Origin: Actinospica robiniae DSM 44927
Lineage (GTDB): Bacteria; Actinomycetota; Actinomycetes; Streptomycetales; Catenulisporaceae
NCBI RefSeq assembly: GCF_000504285.1
Contig: NZ_KI632511.1
Location: 7,298,154-7,362,153, forward strand
DNA length: 64,000 bases
Reading direction: 5' to 3'
Part shown: positions 58,797 to 64,000 of the stretch, piece by piece
Numbering within the stretch: position 1 is the stretch's first letter
Layout: each line of letters opens with the position of its first letter
Made by a program: the position numbers and the translations under genes
The notes under the pieces: generated by a model
Told to the model about the DNA's origin: nothing
Seen by the model: the letters and a program-made list of their open reading frames with translations, nothing else
The model's database searches: none

Positions 58797-59885
58797 TCAT
58801 GCCGTCAGAACCGTTGCCCGGACGGGCAATGCCGCCGGCAGCCGGCTCCCGCCGAACACCGCGCGGCTGGCCGGTTCCCCGCCGAGCACGGCGAGCGCGA
58901 GCAGCAGCGAGCCTGCCGTCCAGGACGTCTTCTCCTCGGGCCACACCGCCTTGTCGGTGAAGACATAGCCGGTCCAGTACAGCCCGTCCTGATCGCGCAG
59001 GTGCTGCGCGTCCGCCAGCAGGCGCTTGGCCTGCCCGGAACGCCCCATCGCCCACAGGGCGATGCAGAGCTCGAATGTCTCACCGCCGGTCACCCACGGG
59101 CGATCCGCCACACAGCGCGTGCCGAGTCCGGGCACCACGAACCGGTCCCAGCCCTCGTCGATGCGCGCGTGCGCGGCCTCGCCCCGCAGGGCCGTGCCGA
59201 GCACCGGGTAGTACCAGTCCATCGAGTAGCGGTCCTTGGGGGCGAACACCCCGGGCGCCTCGTCCCGGCCGGCCGCGGCCACCGTTTCGCCGAGGCGCAC
59301 CGCCGCGTCGGTCCAGTCGCCGGCCAGCCGTCGCCCGGCGACCCCGCCCACGCGCAGGGCCAGCGCCACCGCGCAGCGCAGCGCCTGGTACATCGAGCTC
59401 GACCCGGTCAGCAGCGCCTCGTCCGTGTCCGGGTTCCACCGGATCGCGCCGTCCGGACGCTGGAGTTCGAGCACGAACTCGGTCGCCTGCCGCACCGTCG
59501 GCCACAGCTGCGTCGCCAGGTCCATGTCGCCGGTGGCCACCAGGTGGTGGTACGCGCCGACGGCGAGGTACGCGCTGAAGTTCGCGTCCTTCGTCTTGTC
59601 CGCGGCCTCGGCGGCGCCCTCGGCGGTGTCGGCGTAGTTGGCGTACCAGGAGCCGTCGCAGTTCTGGCGGCTCGCCAGCCAGCGGTACGCGTCGGCCGCC
59701 AGCCCCGGCAGGCCCGCGGCGGTCAGCGCCATCGCGGACTCGACGTGGTCCCAGGGATCGGTCTTGTCGCCGTGGAACCACGGGATCGAGCCGTCCGGCC
59801 GCTGCAGCGCGACGATTCGCCGGACGGTGCGGTCGATCGCGGGCCGGTCGAGCAGCCCGGCGCGGGCCAGTAGCGCGACGCTCAT
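58797..59885 (-). CDS. Alpha/alpha-barrel protein of the prenyltransferase/six-hairpin type
   Basis: This 362-residue protein shows repeated helical hairpins with QRPDGSIPWFHGDKTDPWDHVE, RQNCDGSWYANY, LQRPDGAIRWN and WVTGGETFELCIALWAMGR. The QxxDGSW-type repeats occur in squalene/prenyltransferase-like and six-hairpin glycosidase folds; Streptomyces copies are labelled prenyltransferase. It is the last gene of the glycosyltransferase-methyltransferase operon. Its ATG 59885 overlaps the stop of the third mini-ORF of the upstream repeat (ATGA), so translation is coupled through the repeat. Confidence 0.75.
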   Translation of the reverse strand: MSVALLARAGLLDRPAIDRTVRRIVALQRPDGSIPWFHGDKTDPWDHVESAMALTAAGLPGLAADAYRWLASRQNCDGSWYANYADTAEGAAEAADKTKDANFSAYLAVGAYHHLVATGDMDLATQLWPTVRQATEFVLELQRPDGAIRWNPDTDEALLTGSSSMYQALRCAVALALRVGGVAGRRLAGDWTDAAVRLGETVAAAGRDEAPGVFAPKDRYSMDWYYPVLGTALRGEAAHARIDEGWDRFVVPGLGTRCVADRPWVTGGETFELCIALWAMGRSGQAKRLLADAQHLRDQDGLYWTGYVFTDKAVWPEEKTSWTAGSLLLALAVLGGEPASRAVFGGSRLPAALPVRATVLTA

Positions 59886-59962
59886 GACACCGCCTCGCCG
59901 ACGCTCGCCGGGCGCATTCGCGCAAGCACTGTGTTCACCGATTCGCTCGCAAGCTCGCTCAT
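59882..59962 (-). CDS. Mini-ORF 3 of the repeat
   Basis: This copy differs from the other two by VG for AS near its C terminus. Its stop overlaps the ATG of the alpha/alpha-barrel gene. Confidence 0.5.
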   Translation of the reverse strand: MSELASESVNTVLARMRPASVGEAVS

Positions 59963-60039
59963 GACACCGCCTCGCTGGCGCTCGCCGGGCGCATTCGCGC
60001 AAGCACTGTGTTCACCGATTCGCTCGCAAGCTCGCTCAT
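59959..60039 (-). CDS. Mini-ORF 2 of the repeat
   Basis: The encoded peptide is identical to mini-ORF 1, with ATGA overlaps at both ends and GAGGCGG before its ATG. Confidence 0.5.
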   Translation of the reverse strand: MSELASESVNTVLARMRPASASEAVS

Positions 60040-60116
60040 GACACCGCCTCGCTGGCGCTCGCCGGGCGCATTCGCGCAAGCACTGTGTTCACCGATTCGC
60101 TCGCAAGCTCGCTCAT
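60036..60116 (-). CDS. Mini-ORF 1 of the repeat
   Basis: This 26-codon frame starts at the ATG overlapping the methyltransferase stop (ATGA) and ends overlapping the next mini-ORF. Whether the peptide accumulates or only serves as a translational relay is unknown. Confidence 0.5.
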   Translation of the reverse strand: MSELASESVNTVLARMRPASASEAVS

Positions 60117-60826
60117 GCGCGCTTGGCCGCGTAGACGACCAGGCTCTTGCCCAGCACCGGATTGAGCAGGGACTCGCCGATCCTGGTGGTCTTCGGGCCC
60201 TTCATGATGTCCCACACCAGCATCCGGTGGTACGCCTGGACCATGCGCGAGGCGTCGTTGTCCACCCCCACCGCGCATTTGAGCCACCAGTACGGCGAGT
60301 GCAGCGCGTGCGCGTGGTGCGAACCGTAGGGGGCGAGCTTGACCGCGCGCAGCCGCTCCAGGATCTGACCGCGCCGGTAGATCCGCACATGCCCGCCCTC
60401 GACCTCGTGGTACGCGTCCGACAGCGACCAGCAGACTTTCTCCGGGAACCAGCGCGGCACCGTGACGGCCAGTTTCCCGCCGGGTTTGAGCACCCGTTCG
60501 AGCTCTGCGAAAGCGCGTTCGTCCTCCGGCAGGTGCTCGAGCACCTCGGCCGCCACCACCTTGTCGAAGCTGCCGTCCGGGAACGGCAGCCGGTAGGCGT
60601 CGCCGCGCACGGCCAGGTACGCGGCCGACTCCGGCACCTCTCCGGCCTCGCGCATGGCCGCGAACATCGCGGCCACCGACTCCATCTCCGACATCGAGTG
60701 ATCGAGGGCGACGACGTCGGCTCCCTTGCGCAGCAAGGCGAAGGAGTGCCGGCCCGCGCCGGCGCCGAGGTCGAGCACCCGCTCGCCGGGCATGATCGGG
60801 AAGCGGTCGAAGTCGACGGTCAGCAT
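60113..60826 (-). CDS. Class I SAM-dependent methyltransferase
   Basis: This 237-residue methyltransferase has the UbiE-like SAM loop RVLDLGAGAGRHSFALLRKGADVVALDHS, then LPFPDGSFDKVVAAEVLEHLPEDERAFAELERVLKPGGKLAVTVP, textbook Methyltransf_11. The C-terminal half has Trp/Tyr-rich segments (HHAHALHSPYWWLKCA) that may set substrate choice. It lies 85 bp downstream of the GT4 gene, and its stop overlaps the first mini-ORF. It may methylate a glycosylated product of the operon. Confidence 0.92.
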   Translation of the reverse strand: MLTVDFDRFPIMPGERVLDLGAGAGRHSFALLRKGADVVALDHSMSEMESVAAMFAAMREAGEVPESAAYLAVRGDAYRLPFPDGSFDKVVAAEVLEHLPEDERAFAELERVLKPGGKLAVTVPRWFPEKVCWSLSDAYHEVEGGHVRIYRRGQILERLRAVKLAPYGSHHAHALHSPYWWLKCAVGVDNDASRMVQAYHRMLVWDIMKGPKTTRIGESLLNPVLGKSLVVYAAKRA

Positions 60827-60911
60827 GCGGTCTCCGGAGTGGGTCGGTGACGGATTGCCGTGCGTGGTGCCGATCGCCGGTGCGCGGGCGAGGCGGCGCC
60901 CGCGCGGCGGC

Positions 60912-62201
60912 TCAGCACGTCTGGTCCAGCACGGCGCGGTAGCGCTCGGCCGTGGCCGCGGCGGCGGCCCGCCAGGTGAACCGGGTCGCCGCGCGCTCGC
61001 GCGCCGCGGCACCGAGCCGCTCGCGCAGGGCGGCGTCGCGCAGCAGCCGGGTGAGTGCTCCGGCCAGCGCCTCGGCGTCGCCGGGGGGCACCGCGAGCGT
61101 GGTGTGGCCGTCCTGGCCGGCCACCTCGGGGATCGCGCCGCCGGTGGTGGACACCAGGGGCAGCCCCACGGCCATCGCCTCCACCGCGGGCAGCGAGAAA
61201 CCCTCGTACAACGAGGGTACACAGGCGATCTCGGCGGAGCGCAAGGTATGTACGAGCTCTTCTTCGCTCAGCCCGGACACGAACCGGACCCGGCCGCCGA
61301 GCCCGTAGCGCTCGATCGCGCGCTCCACCGTGCCGCCCGGCTTCGGCTTGCCGATCACGGTCAGCTCGGCGTGGTCGAACTCGGCGCGCACCTTGGCGAA
61401 CGCCTCCACCAGCACGCCCAGGCCCTTGAGCGGGGAGTCGGCGCTGGCGGTGGTCACGATCCGCCCGGGCACCCGCGCGACGGACGCGTCGGGGCTGAAC
61501 CGCTCCACGTCCGTGCCGATCGGAATGGTGCTGATCCGCTCGGGGCGCACCCCGTAGTGCTCGGTGATCTGCGCGGCCGAGCTGGAGGAGACGGTGATCA
61601 CCTCGGGCAGCCGGCGCGCGACGCGCCCCTGCATCTTGGTGAAGCCGTACCAGCGCCGCAGCGTCACCCGGCGCAACCCGGTCACGGTGGCGAGCTCGAG
61701 CGCGCGGTCGACCTGGATCGGATGATGGATGGTGGCTATCGTCGGCAGGCCGAGCCGCGGCAGGCGCAGCAGGCCGTAGCCGAGGCACTGGTTGTCGTGT
61801 ACGAGGTCGAACTCGCGCCGGCGCACCGCGAGCAGCCGGGCCGCCCGCAGCGAGAAGGTGGTGGGCTCGGGGAAGCCCGCGGTCCACATCGTGCCGACCT
61901 CGAGCAGGTCGATCAGGTCGCGGTACTCGCGCAGGCCGGGCGTGCGGAACGGGTCCGGCTCGCGGTACAGGTCGAGGCTCGGCACCGGGGTGAAGCCCAC
62001 ACCCGGGTCGAGTTCGGGGTAGGGCTGTCCGGCGAACACCTCGACGGCGTGGCCGAGCGCGGCGAGCTCCCGGGAGAGATTGCGGGTGTAGACCCCCTGG
62101 CCGCCCGAGTAGGGGTTGCCCCGATAACACAACAGCGCGATGCGCAGCGCGTTCTCATCGAACGCGGCACGACGTGTCACGCCCGACTCCTCGCTACCCA
62201 T
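60912..62201 (-). CDS. Family 4 glycosyltransferase
   Basis: This 429-residue GT-B enzyme starts with the donor-independent N-domain YRGNPYSGGQGVYTRNLSRELAALGHAVEVF and has the GT4 C-domain PLKGLGVLVEAFAKV, CVPSLYEGFSLPAVEAMAVGLPLVSTTGGAIPEV (EX7E-type motif). It heads the operon with the methyltransferase and alpha/alpha-barrel protein. ATG 62201 is chosen. The sugar and acceptor are unknown; synthesis of a methylated surface or storage glycan is one possibility. Confidence 0.92.
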   Translation of the reverse strand: MGSEESGVTRRAAFDENALRIALLCYRGNPYSGGQGVYTRNLSRELAALGHAVEVFAGQPYPELDPGVGFTPVPSLDLYREPDPFRTPGLREYRDLIDLLEVGTMWTAGFPEPTTFSLRAARLLAVRRREFDLVHDNQCLGYGLLRLPRLGLPTIATIHHPIQVDRALELATVTGLRRVTLRRWYGFTKMQGRVARRLPEVITVSSSSAAQITEHYGVRPERISTIPIGTDVERFSPDASVARVPGRIVTTASADSPLKGLGVLVEAFAKVRAEFDHAELTVIGKPKPGGTVERAIERYGLGGRVRFVSGLSEEELVHTLRSAEIACVPSLYEGFSLPAVEAMAVGLPLVSTTGGAIPEVAGQDGHTTLAVPPGDAEALAGALTRLLRDAALRERLGAAARERAATRFTWRAAAAATAERYRAVLDQTC

Positions 62202-62533
62202 GGCTCTTCCGGTTCGGCGGACGGCCCGAGGCCGCCGCGTCCGGGCGCCGATCCTATCGTCCGCCAATCTTACCAGTCAGTAACTATCCGGCCCAGGACA
62301 CGTTACGCCGGTCCGGAAGCCCCGGCCGTACGTCACCCGCGCCGGTGCGCCGCCCGGCGCCCGGGCGGCGCATCGGTACCGGCGTTCGCGCGGTTCCGGA
62401 CGGCCGGGCGGGCCGGCGCGCCCGTTCGCGCGGACGTTCGATCGCGCGTCGTTGCGAAGCTGTGACCTGGGCCCCGCCCGACGCGGCCGTCCGGAACGCG
62501 GCGGCCGGGCGGGGCCGGGCACCGCCGGCGGGG
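62202..62533. other. Gene-free region upstream of the GT4 operon
   Basis: This 332-bp region is mostly very GC-rich and non-coding. A less GC-rich stretch (CCAATCTTACCAGTCAGTAAC, given as 62264-62284) is the likely promoter area of the operon. Confidence 0.4.
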
Positions 62534-62860
62534 CTAGAACATGTTCCCCAGCAGCCGGTTGATCAGGCCCTCCGGGTTGTGCTGGTTCAGCAGGCACGGG
62601 CAGGGCTCGGGCAGCAGCGGCGGCTCCGGGGCGGGAGCCGGGCCCATGCCCGGCAGTTCGACCACCACGGCGCCGAGCGGCGGCCGGATCGGCGGGGCGG
62701 CGAGGGCGTCGGCGGCCGTGCGGGCGCCGAGGACCACCACCGCGGCCGCGTCGGACGTGTCGTCCGGGGCCACCGCCGAGGCGAGGGCGCCGAGTCCGGC
62801 CAAGGTGCCGGCGGCGGCCATCACCGCGACGCGGTGCACGGGGGCGCGAGTTCGCGCCAT
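62534..62860 (-). CDS. Small secreted or membrane-anchored protein
   Basis: This 108-residue protein has a signal-like N terminus (RVAVMAAAGTLAGLGALASAV), a hydrophobic Ala/Val middle, a Pro-rich stretch and a C terminus PCPCLLNQHNPEGLINRLLGNMF with a CPC pair. AAGGAG precedes ATG 62860. I recognise no family. It lies downstream of the marR hairpin on the same strand. Confidence 0.65.
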   Translation of the reverse strand: MARTRAPVHRVAVMAAAGTLAGLGALASAVAPDDTSDAAAVVVLGARTAADALAAPPIRPPLGAVVVELPGMGPAPAPEPPLLPEPCPCLLNQHNPEGLINRLLGNMF

Positions 62861-62950
62861 GGGAATCACTCCTTCGGGCCGGCCGGTCCCCTGTCCGGGA
62901 CCGTCGAACCGGCGTGGCGGACAGATGGCCCGAGCGCGGGGGTGCACAAA

Positions 62951-63001
62951 CCCGCGTTCCCCCGGCCAGGCTGACAAAGGCCCTGGACGGGGGAACGCGG
63001 G
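62951..63001 (-). terminator. Branched hairpin after marR
   Basis: CCCGCGTTCCCCCG (62951-62964) pairs exactly with 62988-63001, and an inner CCAGG/CCTGG stem closes a 15-nt gap. It lies 99 nt after the marR stop and before the secreted-protein gene, so it terminates or attenuates read-through. Confidence 0.7.
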
Positions 63002-63099
63002 AGCGGCCGGGTTGCGCGCGTCCGTGGCGCGCGGCGGCGCGGTGATCGAGGGAAGTGGCCGAAGGCGGCGGTCGAAGGCGGCCGAGTGCGGCCGACGGG

Positions 63100-63525
63100 T
63101 CAGTCGGTGGACGGGTTGATCTTGCGCAGCAGGTCGCGCAGCGCCACCCGCTCGGGCTCGGCCAGGGCGGCCAGCGGCTCGGCGGCGAAGTCGAGGTCGG
63201 CCCACACCTCGCCGGACAGGTGCACGCCCTCCGTCGTCGGCGCGATCAGCTTCACCCGCCGGTCCGCCGGGTTCGGCCGGCGTTCGACCAGGCCGCGCCG
63301 CTCGAGCTTGTCCACCAGGCCGGTCACGTTCGAGGGCTCGCAGTGCATGGACACGGCCAGCCGGCTCATCGGCCGCGGCTCGGTCACCACCAGGGCGAGC
63401 AGCCGGGCCTGGGCTCCGGTGAGCTCGTGCGCGGCCGCGGCCTCGTCGTAGTCGGCGATGAACCGGCCGGTCACCTCGGCGAGCGAGCTGATCACCTCGA
63501 GGCTGAGCGGGTCGCGTCGGGTCAT
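63100..63525 (-). CDS. MarR-family regulator
   Basis: This 141-residue winged-helix protein has the MarR core: HELTGAQARLLALVVTEPRPMSRLAVSMHCEPSNVTGLVDKLERRGLVERRPNPADRRVKLIAPTTEG. It is divergent from an MFS transporter gene, the usual MarR/drug-exporter pairing, and the gap holds palindromes. It probably represses the transporter until a small ligand binds. Confidence 0.94.
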   Translation of the reverse strand: MTRRDPLSLEVISSLAEVTGRFIADYDEAAAAHELTGAQARLLALVVTEPRPMSRLAVSMHCEPSNVTGLVDKLERRGLVERRPNPADRRVKLIAPTTEGVHLSGEVWADLDFAAEPLAALAEPERVALRDLLRKINPSTD

Positions 63526-63592
63526 GGCCTCAGCCTAGCCCAATAGTTAAGCAACTGAAATGTTTGACGGCCTGAGGATTCTCCGCGCATAC

Positions 63593-63605
63593 TTCAGTGA
63601 CTGAA
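63593..63605. promoter_or_regulatory. Candidate MarR operator
   Basis: TTCAGTGACTGAA is a perfect 13-bp palindrome in the marR-MFS gap. A second, AGTTAAGCAACT, is at 63545-63556, and CTGAAGTAACTGAAG lies at 63617-63631. Repeated ACTGAA half-sites suggest cooperative MarR binding. Confidence 0.65.
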
Positions 63606-63643
63606 CCTTAGCCTCGCTGAAGTAACTGAAGGAGCCAGCCTGC

Positions 63644-64000
63644 ATGAGTGCCACGCTGACCGGCCGCGGCCGCGGCCGCGGCCACGCGCGCGCCGCCGAA
63701 GCCCGCAAGCCCTCGGCCTCGCCTCGGCCCGGGCTCATCCTCGGTGCCCTGGTGCTGGCCATGATGGCCTTCACCGTGGTGCAGACCTCGGTGGTGCCGA
63801 TCCTCCCGACGCTCGGCGAGGCCTTCCACCTGACCACGGCCACCGTCGCCTGGATGATGACCGCCAACCTGCTCGCCGCGGCCGTGCTCACCCCGCTGCT
63901 CGGGCGGATGGGCGACCTCTACGGGCGCAAGTGGGTGCTCGTGCTCTCCGTGCTCGGCCTGGTCGCCGGCTCGGCGCTGGCCTACTCCGTGCACAGCTGG
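63644..64000 (+). CDS. MFS drug-efflux transporter (N-terminal fragment)
   Basis: This fragment of at least 119 residues begins with an Arg/Gly-rich cytoplasmic tail (TGRGRGRGHARAAEARK), then helix 1 (LILGALVLAMMAFTVVQTSVVPILPTLGEAFHL), helix 2 (TVAWMMTANLLAAAVLTPLLGRMGDLYGRKWVL, the MFS motif A with GRMGDLYGRK). It is cut by the right edge. This matches the DHA2/14-spanning efflux type usually controlled by an adjacent MarR. Confidence 0.9.
   Translation, partial: MSATLTGRGRGRGHARAAEARKPSASPRPGLILGALVLAMMAFTVVQTSVVPILPTLGEAFHLTTATVAWMMTANLLAAAVLTPLLGRMGDLYGRKWVLVLSVLGLVAGSALAYSVHSW

Larger units (their letters stand above)
59881..60111 (-). repeat. Three 77-bp tandem repeats, MIRU-like
   Basis: Copies at 59881-59957, 59958-60034 and 60035-60111 are identical apart from two substitutions in the first, which change AS to VG in the encoded peptide. 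Read on the minus strand, each copy runs from one ATGA to the next, encodes 26 residues (MSELASESVN to EAVS) and has GAGGCGG placed before the next ATG. The array links the stop of the methyltransferase gene to the start of the alpha/alpha-barrel gene through overlapping stop/start codons. 77 equals 81 minus 4, so the unit preserves this coupling. Mycobacterial MIRUs have this design. Confidence 0.95.

Noticed and set aside
59881-60111. CRISPR array interpretation of the tandem repeat
   Set aside because: The copies are directly adjacent with no unique spacers and preserve open frames with overlapping start/stop codons.

Overview
The window is about 72% G+C. It carries chaplins (one with a sortase signal), SAV2177/DUF574 methyltransferases, an XRE-DUF5753/DUF397/HATPase trio, DUF3052, DUF3145 and DUF1918 proteins, an AceE-type pyruvate dehydrogenase and a FasR-fabD-fabH-acpP-fabF block. 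Together these point to a spore- or aerial-hypha-forming actinomycete related to Streptomyces; Catenulisporales-like genera would fit equally well. The genus cannot be fixed from the sequence alone. I see no integrase, transposase, prophage, CRISPR array or rRNA, so this reads as ordinary core chromosome.

Layout. 1-1580: cobalamin uptake genes (minus strand) behind an adenosylcobalamin riboswitch. 1675-6507: isoprenoid and one-carbon block (polyprenyl diphosphate synthase, metF, CrtI-type oxidoreductase, GT2). 6508-9085: a long gene-free stretch with a LexA-like box, a DUF6504-like small protein and a TauE-type permease. 9120-14069: the giant helicase Lhr. 14284-15727: two chaplins. 16211-19559: second-type SepF, a divergent PNPOx/MocR pair and a membrane protein. 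19859-23342: two type VII secretion-related proteins and a DUF4190 protein. 23359-28563: NarL-type two-component system, an MprF-like protein and a CDF zinc exporter behind a Zur/Fur-type box. 28830-34926: small actinobacterial proteins, OtsB, geranylgeranyl reductase, rhomboid-like protein, EamA exporter and tRNA-Val. 35031-40466: TerD, peroxiredoxin, DUF3052, DUF1918 and aceE. 40767-49535: membrane protein, nucleotidyltransferase-like protein, GNAT, then fasR-fabD-fabH-acpP-fabF and a carboxyltransferase. 49819-58780: an unassigned 494-residue protein, methyltransferases, an HxlR/NmrA pair and the XRE/DUF397/HATPase cluster. 58797-62201: an operon of glycosyltransferase, methyltransferase and an alpha/alpha-barrel protein with a tandem repeat inside it. 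62534-64000: secreted peptide, MarR and an MFS transporter cut by the window edge.

How parts work together. AceE makes acetyl-CoA, and the carboxyltransferase plus FabD/FabH/AcpP/FabF turn it into fatty acids under the PucR-type regulator FasR. The polyprenyl synthase, CrtI-like oxidoreductase and geranylgeranyl reductase form an isoprenoid theme, though not one operon. Local regulation is readable in several places: the B12 riboswitch, the Zur-type box upstream of a CDF exporter with an apparently leaderless promoter, palindromes shared by the DUF397 and HATPase/XRE promoters, and HxlR and MarR operators.

Most notable: three 77-bp tandem repeats (59881-60111) between the methyltransferase and the alpha/alpha-barrel gene. 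Each encodes a 26-residue mini-ORF linked to its neighbours by ATGA stop/start overlaps, and each carries its own Shine-Dalgarno sequence. This is the architecture of mycobacterial MIRU elements. Others worth checking are FabD with a C-terminal biotinyl/lipoyl-like domain that lacks the modified lysine, a three-domain sortase-type chaplin, and the unassigned protein at 49819-51303.
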